Shown: positions 1 through 5,952, numbered from the stretch's first letter. The stretch: DNA of 6,648 nucleotides from Spirochaetaceae bacterium (GCA_031280115.1 JAITHF010000158.1:1-6648), one strand, 5' to 3'. Program-made: numbers and translations. Notes: generated by a model not told the origin, from the letters alone.

Positions 1-72
1 TGGCACCAAGCAAAGGTTCCTTGGCACCAAGCAAAGGTTCCTTGGCACCAAGCAAAGGTTCCTTGGCACCAA
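1..72. repeat. 21-bp tandem repeat, about 3.4 copies
   Basis: Three exact 21-bp units (1-21, 22-42, 43-63) are followed by a 9-bp partial unit to 72. Each unit starts TGGCACCAAG and ends GGTTCCT. The array runs off the left edge, so its full length is unknown. The unit contains the interrupted palindrome CTTGG-CA-CCAAG. Because 21 is a multiple of three and no frame contains a stop, all six frames stay open as heptapeptide repeats, so openness alone says nothing about coding. There are no spacers between units, so this is not a CRISPR array. Confidence 0.95.
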
Positions 73-82
73 AATAAACCAT
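1..82 (-). CDS. Possible start of a leftward gene with heptapeptide repeats (partial)
   Basis: On the minus strand an ATG at 82-80 is preceded by GGGGAG (93-88) at a 5-nt spacing, with an AT-rich stretch further upstream (101-113). The reading frame begins MVYFGAKEPLL and then repeats GAKEPLL through the 21-bp array to the window edge. I do not recognise the product. Against it: a repeat with no stops in any frame yields such an ORF by chance, and the opposite strand also has a frame (repeating GTKQRFL) that ends at a TAA at 95-97 and could be the 3' end of an incoming gene. It is recorded as a possibility only. Confidence 0.2.
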   Translation of the reverse strand, partial: MVYFGAKEPLLGAKEPLLGAKEPLLGA

Positions 83-210
83 CCTGTCTCCCCATAAATC
101 ATTATTTTATAACGAATTACCGGCGCTTCGCGCCTCTTTGAAGAGAATTTGGTGGGTCATAGACCCTCCAAACCACCCATAAAGGCGACCTGCGCTACGC
201 CGCTAACGCC

Positions 211-300
211 ATCGAAGCGCGATGAGGCGCCGCTTCGGGGTTGTGACTAAACGTGCAAACCCTCCCGCCGCGAGAAGCACGTGAATCACCCGCAGGGTGT
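211..300 (+). repeat. Left arm of imperfect inverted repeat (about 90 bp)
   Basis: The segment 211-280 aligns with the reverse complement of 4416-4486 with only a few substitutions and small indels. Long shared blocks include the run ATCGAAGCGCGATGAGGCGC and the run around CCCTCCCGCCGCGAGAAGCAC. The match continues more loosely through 300, paired with 4396-4415, where both arms carry a CCCGCAGGG mini-hairpin. Together the arms bracket the four-gene block 329-4359. No transposase or target duplication is visible, so it is better read as two oppositely oriented copies of a dispersed intergenic element than as transposon ends. Confidence 0.85.
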
Positions 301-304
301 GAAA

Positions 305-317
305 CAGCCTTCGGCTG
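305..317 (-). terminator. Possible weak terminator hairpin after the radical SAM gene
   Basis: On the minus strand, 12 bp past the TGA of the radical SAM gene, CAGCC-GAA-GGCTG forms a 5-bp stem with a 3-nt loop, followed by only TTTC. A second small hairpin, CACCC-TGC-GGGTG on this strand, follows at 299-287. These could end the operon, but the stem is short and the T-run is poor. The same hairpin occurs five more times in gaps of this window, so it may be just a repeat module. Confidence 0.3.
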
Positions 318-328
318 CCCGCAGGGTG

Positions 329-1162
329 TCAGGGGAAGACCAGCACTGTGAGGGATATACCCTGCTTTTCAAGGCTTCGGGTGAGGGAGGCCGCCTGTTC
401 CGCAAGGAAGGAGGCAGGCAGGGACTGGGCCAGAGGGTCCTCCGGCGCGGGGCGGGCCTTGCTGTACAGATGCACCGTTGGCGGCGCGCGGCCCTGGGAA
501 AGCGCTGCCAGCGCCAGTTCCGCTACCAGATCTTCCCATGCCCGCCGCTCCGCTTCCGGCGGCGGGGCGCCCTGTATCAGGCACAACATGGTCTGTATGA
601 TGAAAGGCGCCTGCTGCGCGAAGGCTTTTATCCTTTCCCGAAGCCGGGAGTACGGCACGGCGGACCGGGACATGGCGCGGTGCCACCCTTCGGTGCCGGC
701 GTCAACCTTGAGCCAGACCCTGAGGCCCCGGGGGCGCGACGCCTGCTGGACGAGCGTATCAAATACGCGGTTATCAAGCAGGCCGGCGCCGTTGGTGATG
801 GCCGCAACCTCGGCTTCCGGCGCATATTCGTCCCGCAGGCGGAACGCGGCGTCAAGCGCCGGCGGGAAGAAGGGGGACAGCGTGGGCTCCCCGCTCCCTG
901 AAAACGAAATATCCCGCGCTTGCGGCGCCCGCGCCAGCACGCCCCCCAGTTCCCGCTCCATGCGGTCAAGGGTGAACAGGGTGTTTGTCTTGAACGGGAA
1001 AATCTCGCAGTACGGGCAGTCAAAGGAGCAATGTTTCTGGTCAGGGAACAGGTTGATACCCACAGAAAGCCCTTGCGAACGGCGGGAGTAGACCGGATAG
1101 ACCAAAATACCTTCTTCTTTGGCGCGGTGGTTTTCAATCGGACCGATACGCATAGTATCCAT
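329..1162 (-). CDS. Radical SAM protein, TYW1-like/COG0731-type, function unknown
   Basis: The predicted protein has 277 residues from the ATG at 1162. The cluster motif CSFDCPYC (C45, C49, C52) is the CX3CX2C that binds a 4Fe-4S cluster and S-adenosylmethionine. SGSGEPTL at 89-96 is the SAM-contacting GEP region, ITNG lies at 123-126, and WLKVDAG at 151-157 is typical of this family. The N-terminal YPVYSRRSQGLSVGINLFP matches the usual entry to stand-alone members related to the wyosine synthase radical SAM fold; their substrates are mostly unknown. The start is uncertain. The longer frame needs a GTG at 1201 overlapping NfeD; the ATG at 1162 follows the NfeD stop by 10 bp and is preferred; the ATG at 1153 is also possible. 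None has a good ribosome site, which suggests translational coupling to NfeD. The TGA abuts a CCCTGCGGG repeat module. Confidence 0.85.
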   Translation of the reverse strand: MDTMRIGPIENHRAKEEGILVYPVYSRRSQGLSVGINLFPDQKHCSFDCPYCEIFPFKTNTLFTLDRMERELGGVLARAPQARDISFSGSGEPTLSPFFPPALDAAFRLRDEYAPEAEVAAITNGAGLLDNRVFDTLVQQASRPRGLRVWLKVDAGTEGWHRAMSRSAVPYSRLRERIKAFAQQAPFIIQTMLCLIQGAPPPEAERRAWEDLVAELALAALSQGRAPPTVHLYSKARPAPEDPLAQSLPASFLAEQAASLTRSLEKQGISLTVLVFP

Positions 1163-1172
1163 GAGAAAGAGC

Positions 1173-2705
1173 CTATGCCCCTTCCCGCCCCCTGTCAACA
1201 CCCGAAGGGGGCGCAGGGGGCCGTACTATGATGCGGTTTCCGCGCACCTGGGTTACGGTTATAAGGCTTCCCTTTTCAATGAACACCCCTTCGCTTTCCA
1301 CCGAATAGATCCGCCCCCCGATTTCAGCATTGCCTGAGGGGCGCAGGGCGGATACGGCTGCGCCGGTCATGCCGGCTAACGCGCCGGCGCGGTCATCCTC
1401 AGCGCCCCCGCAGGCGGTGCCGGTGAGGCGGGTTTTGAGGGTAAGGGGGTCGAAAATCCTAAGCGCCGGCCCCAAAAGCGCGATAACCGCAATACCCGCG
1501 GCAGATAAGATGATGCCCGCGCCTACTACCGCCGCATTCCGTATCAAGAGCCCCCATTCCCACTCGAAACGGGGCAGTATAAAGTCCTGCATGGAAAGCA
1601 TCAGCGAAAACCCTATGAGTATGATGCCTGAAACGCCTATGACGCCGAAACCGGGGAGCACAAAGAGCTCCACCGCCAAAAGCCCCAGCCCCGCGATGAA
1701 CAGCATGATTTCAAGGGACCCTGTCTGGCCTAAGAGCGCGCTTGAACCGAAAACCGCCAGAAAACAGATGACCGACAGGGTGCCGGGCACGCCGAAACCC
1801 GGGGTATTGAGTTCCAGAAAGAGCAGTACCAGCCCCAGAAGGATAAGGAGGGACTGTACCGCGCCGGAGGTAAGAAGCGCGATAAACCCGTCAGCCGCGC
1901 TGGGGGCGCTTTCGATGAAGCCGCCCGGTATGCCAAGGCCCGCAAGGAGCGCGCCCCCGTCGTCCGCAAGCCCCCGTGCAAGGCCGTACCGGCAGGCTTC
2001 GCCGGCAGTGAGGGAGAGCAGCTTGCCTTTGGGGGAAATTTCCCTGACCCGCGTAATCCCGGCGCCCCCGCCCTTTTCAAGGGCCTCTGCCTCCTCTTTG
2101 GTCAGCGCTTTGGTAACGCCTTCTGCCAGCACCTCCCATAGTTCCACATCAAAGTCCACCATAGCAAGGGCGATGCTTTTCGGGTGGCCGTTCCGCTCGG
2201 CCAGCGCCGCCATTTGGGAGCGCACTGCTGACACGGTTTTCTCGCCGGTTGGTTCCGCCGAACCGTCCGGGCTTATCGTAACCGGCGCGGCGGCGCCGAT
2301 TGAGGTGCCGTTCGCCATGTAAATATCCGCGCAGGAAAACGCGATGAGCGCGCCGGCGGACCAGCTTACGCCCAGGGATGTTTCGCTGTTATGCACCCAC
2401 GCCACGGTGCGGGCGTTTTTGACGGAGGTGATAAACGAGGTGATCCGGAGCGCCGAGTCCACCCTGCCCCCGAAGGTGTCGATTTCAAAGATGATAACCT
2501 CCGCGCCTTGGCCCAGGGCTTTGCGCGCCTCCCGGCGGACAAACGCGGCCATCGCAGGTTCGATATCCCCTTGGATGGGAATAATCCACGCCTTGTCCGG
2601 GGCGTTCTCTTGGGCCTGGGGCGCCGGCGCCGGTAATAGAAGGAATACGGCAATCATCAGTGCAAGAGCCGCCGCTTGAGGCGGGTATGTTTTATAACAG
2701 GTCAT
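1173..2705 (-). CDS. NfeD-family membrane-bound serine protease (long form, ClpP-like)
   Basis: The protein has 510 residues. A signal peptide or anchor spans about residues 12-33. Residues 38-270 form a ClpP/SppA-like protease domain, with IPIQGDIEP at 42-50, FEIDTFGGRVDSA at 73-85, a nucleophile Ser116 in SWSAG, and a likely general base Lys156 in GEK, giving a Ser-Lys dyad. Hydrophobic spans follow at about 283-299, 308-326, 331-350, 353-372 and 390-412. The NfeD OB-fold ends near residue 495 with VRGNRIIVR. Family members cleave hydrophobic membrane substrates and are usually encoded with a stomatin/SPFH protein; none is seen here. The tail after residue 495 (PPAPPSG...) goes beyond where I expect the fold to end and is encoded over a GC repeat shared with 4562-4577. 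AGGAGG at 2728-2723 lies 17 nt from the ATG, with a palindrome between them. No in-frame start fits the ribosome site better. Confidence 0.93.
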   Translation of the reverse strand: MTCYKTYPPQAAALALMIAVFLLLPAPAPQAQENAPDKAWIIPIQGDIEPAMAAFVRREARKALGQGAEVIIFEIDTFGGRVDSALRITSFITSVKNARTVAWVHNSETSLGVSWSAGALIAFSCADIYMANGTSIGAAAPVTISPDGSAEPTGEKTVSAVRSQMAALAERNGHPKSIALAMVDFDVELWEVLAEGVTKALTKEEAEALEKGGGAGITRVREISPKGKLLSLTAGEACRYGLARGLADDGGALLAGLGIPGGFIESAPSAADGFIALLTSGAVQSLLILLGLVLLFLELNTPGFGVPGTLSVICFLAVFGSSALLGQTGSLEIMLFIAGLGLLAVELFVLPGFGVIGVSGIILIGFSLMLSMQDFILPRFEWEWGLLIRNAAVVGAGIILSAAGIAVIALLGPALRIFDPLTLKTRLTGTACGGAEDDRAGALAGMTGAAVSALRPSGNAEIGGRIYSVESEGVFIEKGSLITVTQVRGNRIIVRPPAPPSGVDRGREGA

Positions 2706-2718
2706 ACTATGATAGTAT
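2704..2718. promoter_or_regulatory. Perfect 7-bp palindrome over the NfeD start codon
   Basis: ATACTAT-G-ATAGTAT is a perfect inverted repeat with one central base. On the transcribed strand it fills the space between AGGAGG (2728-2723) and the ATG, and its last two bases are the AT of the start codon. It could be a protein-binding operator. Alternatively, as an RNA hairpin of about five pairs, it could shorten the 17-nt gap between ribosome site and start or mask the start. The symmetry is certain; the function is inferred. Confidence 0.5.
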
Positions 2719-2752
2719 CACGCCTCCTGCCAAACCGCCACTGCCTTGCGCC

Positions 2753-2765
2753 CTCCCTGCGGGGG
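2753..2765. repeat. CTCCC-TGC-GGGGG mini-hairpin directly after the corrinoid gene stop
   Basis: A 5-bp imperfect stem (one T-G pair) with a 3-nt loop begins 1 bp past the TAG of the corrinoid protein gene. It belongs to the CCC-TGC-GGG/CCC-GCA-GGG modules found at gene ends in this window. There is no T-run after it, so it does not look like an intrinsic terminator. Confidence 0.5.
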
Positions 2766-3398
2766 CTAGAAGCCTGCGGCCATGACCGCGGCGCTGGCCG
2801 CATCCGGCGCGTACCCGTCGGCGCCTATCTGGTCCGCGTACGCCTGGGTAATCGGGGCGCCGCCTACGAGTATCTTGCACCCCTCTCCCTTTGCGCCGGA
2901 TGCCTTAACCGCCTCGATAATCTGCCCCATAGCCGGCATAGTGGTCGTAAGGAGCGCCGAGAGCGCCACAATTTTCGCGCCGGCGTGCTGCCTGAGCGCG
3001 GCGATAAACGTTTCCGCCGGCACGTCAACCCCCAGGTCCACAATCTCAAAGCCCGCGCTCTCGAGCATCATGGCCACCAGGTTCTTGCCGATGTCGTGCC
3101 AGTCCCCGGCAACCGTGCCGATAATACAAACCCCCCTGCTTGCCGCGGCATTTCCCGCAAGCCGGGGGCGCAGCGCCTCAAGCCCCTTTTTCATGGTTTT
3201 CGCGGCGACCAGCATCTCAGGGACATAAATCTCCGACCGCTTAAACTTCTCCCCCACAACGCCCATAGCCCCTATCATCCCCTTGTTAAGGATCTCAAGA
3301 GGGTCAATCCCTTCAGCAAGGGCTTCTTCCACCAAGCCGGCGACGATCTTAATTTTTCCCGCTTCAACGGCCTGGGCCACTGCTTCAATATGCGCCAT
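2766..3398 (-). CDS. Corrinoid protein (MtbC/MtmC/MtaC-type B12-binding methyl carrier)
   Basis: The protein has 210 residues, the usual length for two-domain methyl-carrier corrinoid proteins. Residues about 1-85 are the helical cap domain, with the typical KFKRSEIYVPEMLVAAKTM stretch at 51-69. Residues 88-210 are the cobalamin-binding Rossmann-like domain. The signature is complete: D99-W-H101-D-I-G104 supplies the histidine that ligates cobalt, S147-A-L149 is the SxL motif, and G179-G180 closes it. Trp at position 100 seems less usual than a small aliphatic residue. The protein should carry a methyl group on cobalt between a substrate methyltransferase and the pterin methyltransferase encoded just upstream. 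GGAGG at 3407-3403 sits 4 nt from the ATG. The substrate cannot be named, because trimethylamine, methanol, methoxy-aromatic and betaine systems share this carrier. Confidence 0.95.
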   Translation of the reverse strand: MAHIEAVAQAVEAGKIKIVAGLVEEALAEGIDPLEILNKGMIGAMGVVGEKFKRSEIYVPEMLVAAKTMKKGLEALRPRLAGNAAASRGVCIIGTVAGDWHDIGKNLVAMMLESAGFEIVDLGVDVPAETFIAALRQHAGAKIVALSALLTTTMPAMGQIIEAVKASGAKGEGCKILVGGAPITQAYADQIGADGYAPDAASAAVMAAGF

Positions 3399-3420
3399 AA
3401 CGCCTCCATAATTGTTCTTT

Positions 3421-3441
3421 TGCTTTATGCTTTATGCTTTT
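3421..3441. repeat. TGCTTTA heptamer repeat upstream of the corrinoid gene
   Basis: Two exact copies of TGCTTTA (3421-3427, 3428-3434) and a degenerate third copy (TGCTTTT, 3435-3441) lie 14-34 bp upstream of the corrinoid ribosome site. On the transcribed strand this is an A-rich AGCATAA repeat inside an otherwise GC-rich 76-bp gap. It may keep the leader unstructured or be a replication-slippage product. Confidence 0.6.
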
Positions 3442-3474
3442 CCCGCCCGCAGCGCCGCGCGCTCAGCCTCCGGT

Positions 3475-4359
3475 TCAAAAGCGCCCCGCCCGGTACGCGC
3501 CGATATAGCCCATACAGAGTTCGTCCCTGCCCAAAAGGGCCTCGGCAGCGCTTATGAGGCCGGCAGTATCTTTATGAAGCGGGTCTAAGATAGCGCTATC
3601 CATGCCCGCGCCCATGGCGAGCAGTATAAATCCCTGATTGATGTACCGCCGCGCCGGCAGGTTAAACGAGCTGTTGCTTGCCCCGCCGGTAAGGCGGACC
3701 TCAGGGCAGCGCCGTTTTATCTCCCGCATGGTTTCAAGCACCGGCGTAATGCCGTCTTCCGCGGTATAGAGCGCCGGCACCATCGGGTCAATGTGGATGC
3801 GCGCCGGGTCCACGCGGTATGCTGCGGCTTTTTTCATAAGCGCGTCAAAGATCTCAAGCCGCTTTTCCGCGGTCATGGGAAGCGCCGCGTTTCCGCATAA
3901 GAGGGCGACGCATTCCCAGGAGGTGCCGGCGATTTTGGGAAAGATCAGATCGGCTTTACTTTTTTTCATAGATTTATTTTCTTTGCGGTTCTTTTCCCCG
4001 GCCTGCTTTTCTTCTTCTGTTTCCATTTTTTCCATTATTTCCATTTTTTCCATTATTTCCATAGAGGCCGAGTTGATAAGCCCGGGGCGGGCGCAGAAGG
4101 GCATGGCGTCAACGCAGGTTTGGGCGCTGGGGCTGTCAATGGCCACAGGCGTATCCACCGCCTCCTGTACCGCTGTGATAAGCCAGCGCAATGTTTCAAG
4201 TTCCGTTTCAGGAGGGGCTGCGGCGCAGACGTCGATAAAGGCGGCGCCTGCTTCGGCCTGTTTCTTGGCCAAATCCTGTATAAGGCGCGGGTTTTTTGTG
4301 CGGATAGCATGAGCCACCGACGGGATTGACCCGTTAATTTTTTCTCCAATAATGATCAT
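3475..4359 (-). CDS. Pterin-binding methyltransferase (methyl-H4folate:corrinoid type, AcsE/MtII-like) with insert
   Basis: The protein has 294 residues in the pterin-binding TIM-barrel family of AcsE/MeTr and of methyltransferase II enzymes. It probably moves a methyl group between tetrahydrofolate and the corrinoid protein encoded next. Visible landmarks are the N-terminal IIIGEKINGS, D75 in AIDSPS, N96 in LINSAS, D191 in IHIDP and N229 in GGASNSS. By position these correspond to pterin-site residues known in the Moorella enzyme (Asp75, Asn96, Asp160, Asn199). Between N96 and the FPKIAG strand at residue 140 there are about 31 more residues than in that enzyme (canonical length about 262). 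The extra part starts with EIMEKM repeated exactly twice and continues as a Lys/Glu-rich, probably disordered segment. GGAG 4 nt before the ATG supports the start. The dihydropteroate synthase fold is similar, but the corrinoid neighbour and GASN motif favour methyltransferase. Confidence 0.88.
   Translation of the reverse strand: MIIIGEKINGSIPSVAHAIRTKNPRLIQDLAKKQAEAGAAFIDVCAAAPPETELETLRWLITAVQEAVDTPVAIDSPSAQTCVDAMPFCARPGLINSASMEIMEKMEIMEKMETEEEKQAGEKNRKENKSMKKSKADLIFPKIAGTSWECVALLCGNAALPMTAEKRLEIFDALMKKAAAYRVDPARIHIDPMVPALYTAEDGITPVLETMREIKRRCPEVRLTGGASNSSFNLPARRYINQGFILLAMGAGMDSAILDPLHKDTAGLISAAEALLGRDELCMGYIGAYRAGRF
4024..4059 (-). repeat. Exact 18-bp tandem duplication inside the methyltransferase gene
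   Basis: Two identical 18-bp units (4059-4042 and 4041-4024) each encode EIMEKM, residues 101-106 and 107-112. The tract is A/G-rich on the coding strand, unlike the GC-rich surroundings. The purity of the duplication suggests a recent slippage event or one still able to change length in steps of six residues. Confidence 0.95.
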
Positions 4360-4395
4360 ACCTCTCCACCATACGCTCTTCCCTATTTCTTTTCT

Positions 4396-4486
4396 ACCCC
4401 CTGCGGGGGTTTCAGGTGCTTCTCGCGGCGGGAGGGTTTGCGGTTTTAGTCACAACCCCGAAAGATGCGCCTCATCGCGCTTCGAT
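4396..4486 (-). repeat. Right arm of imperfect inverted repeat (about 90 bp)
   Basis: The segment 4416-4486 is the inverted counterpart of 211-280, and 4396-4415 matches 281-300 more loosely. It begins with ACCCCC-TGC-GGGGGT (4396-4410), a 6-bp stem with a 3-nt loop lying 37 bp upstream of the methyltransferase start. I see no convincing promoter between this element and the methyltransferase gene, so that gene may be read from the ligase promoter. Confidence 0.85.
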
Positions 4487-4578
4487 AGCGGAAGGGCGCT
4501 GCACCTCAAACCCGGCCTGCCATTGAAACAGCCTTCGACTGCCTTGTGCCACAGAAACCCTCGAAGGGGGCGCAGGGT
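4487..4578 (-). repeat. Further mosaic repeat material between ligase and methyltransferase genes
   Basis: CTGCACCTCAAAC (4499-4511) and the following CCTGCC form the reverse complement of the GGCAGG...GTTTGAGGTGCAG segment at 6296-6315. CAGCC-TTC-GACTG (4529-4541) is a degenerate copy of the CAGCC hairpin. CGAAGGGGGCGCAGGG (4562-4577) is identical to 1203-1218 inside the NfeD gene. I see no gene in 4360-4578. Confidence 0.7.
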
Positions 4579-5907
4579 TTAACCTCCCGCAGGGGGCCTT
4601 GAGTCGAGCACGCGGGCTGCTTTGCCTTCGGAGATGGGCAGGCTCCCGCTTTCAAGGAGCTCCACTTTGGGATTTATCGTGATAGAAGCCTGAAGGGTTT
4701 TGCGGATGCGCTCTTTGAGCGCGTTAAGCGGGCGGGTGTCGTCCATGAAGGTCTGCGTATTGACCTCAGTCTTTACGGTGAGCCGGTCCAAGGCGCCGTC
4801 TTTCTCCACCACGATAAGATAGTTGGCGCCTACCTCTTTTATGGCCATAATGACCTCCTCAATCTGGCTGGGAAAGAGGTTGACCCCGTTAATAATAAGC
4901 ATATCGTCAGTGCGCCCCTTGATGCGCCGGATACGGCGGTGGGACCTGCCGCATTTACAAGGTTCGCCGTAAAAGCCCGTGAGGTCCCGGGTCCGGTACC
5001 GCAGGATAGGCGTGGCCTCACGGCAGAGGCAGGTAAGCACCAGTTCCCCAATCTCCCCTTCCGCAGCCGGTTCAAGCGTATCAGGACGGATAATCTCAGG
5101 GATAAAGCCGTCTTCCCACAGGTGGAGGCCGTCTTTGCGCTGGCACTCAAAGGCCACCCCCGGCCCGTTCATCTCCGAAAGCCCGTAAGAGTTATAGACG
5201 TCAATGCCAAGCAGTTCCTCGATACGGACGCGGGTATCTTCCGAGTAGGGTTCGGCGCCGGCAAAGGCGCGTTTCAAGCGCAGGTTTTTGCGGTCAACCC
5301 CCTCTTCCCGCATTTTGGATTCGATATGGAGGAGGAAGCTGGGGGTGGCGTGAAGCACGGTGGTGCCGAAATCCTGCATGAGCCTGAACTGGCGGGCCGT
5401 GTTTCCCGCGCCGGAGGGGATGACCATCATGCCCACTTCCTCGCCGCCTGAGTGGAAGCCCAGGCCGCCGGTGAAGAGCCCGTAGGTAATCATATTTTGG
5501 AAGACATCCGTGTTGTTACAGCCCGTGCCGTAGATAGAACGCGCCACAAAGCCTGTCCAGCGGGACAGGTCTTCTTTACTGAAATAGATCGTGGTAGGGG
5601 TGCCGGTGGTGCCGCTTGAGGCGTGGAGGCGCACCACCTGCTCCCGGGGGATACTCAGAAAGCCGTAGGGGAAGCCGGCGCGCAGGTCTTGTTTCGTGGT
5701 AAAGGGGAGGCGTTTGAGGTCGGAAAGGGAGGTAATCGCGTCTTCGCTGCGTATGCCCTGCTGGGCCAGGGCCCGGCGGTAGAACGGCGTCCGCAGGGCC
5801 GCGCTGACGGCCTTACGCAAAAGCGCGGTCTGGCAGGCGGCCAGATCTTCCCGCGGCATGGTTTCAAGGGGCTTATCCCAGTATTGATAGGTATGGTGAC
5901 GGGTCAT
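4579..5907 (-). CDS. Phenylacetate-CoA ligase family (AMP-forming aryl-CoA ligase)
   Basis: The protein has 442 residues from the ATG at 5907, the normal PaaK length. It should activate phenylacetate or a related aryl acid with ATP and CoA through an acyl-adenylate. Motifs in order: the phosphate loop SSGTTGTPT (97-105), AGAEP (217-221), YGLSEMNGPG (241-250), RYRTRD with ribose-binding D308 (303-308), CKCGRSHRR (317-325), GRTDDMLIINGVN (331-343) and the C-terminal lysine K429 in EGKAARV. An ATG at 5976 would extend the frame by 23 residues through a hairpin and the ribosome site, so it is rejected; AAGGAAA at 5920-5914 fits 5907. The last residues, PPAGG, are encoded by a CCC-TGC-GGG repeat module. 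In anaerobes such ligases often serve aryl-acid turnover linked to aromatic amino acid fermentation. The exact substrate is not shown by sequence. Confidence 0.93.
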   Translation of the reverse strand: MTRHHTYQYWDKPLETMPREDLAACQTALLRKAVSAALRTPFYRRALAQQGIRSEDAITSLSDLKRLPFTTKQDLRAGFPYGFLSIPREQVVRLHASSGTTGTPTTIYFSKEDLSRWTGFVARSIYGTGCNNTDVFQNMITYGLFTGGLGFHSGGEEVGMMVIPSGAGNTARQFRLMQDFGTTVLHATPSFLLHIESKMREEGVDRKNLRLKRAFAGAEPYSEDTRVRIEELLGIDVYNSYGLSEMNGPGVAFECQRKDGLHLWEDGFIPEIIRPDTLEPAAEGEIGELVLTCLCREATPILRYRTRDLTGFYGEPCKCGRSHRRIRRIKGRTDDMLIINGVNLFPSQIEEVIMAIKEVGANYLIVVEKDGALDRLTVKTEVNTQTFMDDTRPLNALKERIRKTLQASITINPKVELLESGSLPISEGKAARVLDSRPPAGG

Positions 5908-5920
5908 AAAAGATTTCCTT

Positions 5921-5952
5921 ATTAAAAAAAGCCCCTGTCTTGCCGGCAGGGG
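5921..5952 (-). terminator. Hairpin plus T-run between ligase promoter and ribosome site
   Basis: On the minus strand CCCCTG (5952-5947) pairs with CAGGGG (5937-5932) around a 9-nt loop and is followed by C and seven T's (5930-5924), the form of an intrinsic terminator pointing into the ligase gene. The ribosome site follows at once. No minus-strand gene is seen upstream for it to terminate. It starts only about 7-10 nt after the predicted transcription start, so it may act as an attenuator, a 5' stabilising hairpin, or a block to read-through from the repeat region. Confidence 0.6.

Larger units (their letters stand above)
98..328. other. Non-coding repeat-rich intergenic region
   Basis: I see no credible gene here. 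It holds a GGCGC-TTC-GCGCC hairpin (122-134). A segment AAGAGAATTTGG (141-152) is the reverse complement of a segment found in both halves of the right-hand tandem duplication (6200-6211 and 6473-6484). It also contains the left arm of the long inverted repeat (211-300) and a CCCGCAGGGTGT direct repeat (289-300 and 318-329). The region lies downstream of the minus-strand operon. Confidence 0.7.

Noticed and set aside
1..72. CRISPR array
   Set aside because: The 21-bp units are directly abutting with no spacers, and no cas genes are visible.
281..1337. Several plus-strand open frames opposite the radical SAM and NfeD genes
   Set aside because: They are low-complexity Arg/Pro/Ala-rich shadows of genes whose minus-strand frames show complete family motifs.
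3475..4359. Dihydropteroate synthase
   Set aside because: The fold is related, but the GASN motif region and the adjacent corrinoid protein fit a methyltransferase, and no other folate synthesis gene is nearby.
211..4486. Composite transposon bounded by the inverted repeats
   Set aside because: No transposase, integrase or target-site duplication is visible, and fragments of the same repeat occur elsewhere in the window.
4360..4578. Cobalamin riboswitch upstream of the methyltransferase/corrinoid genes
   Set aside because: I looked for a B12 box and the conserved core on the minus strand and found none; the region is explained by repeat modules. A GCCACTG at 2736-2742 is on the wrong strand and has no supporting core.
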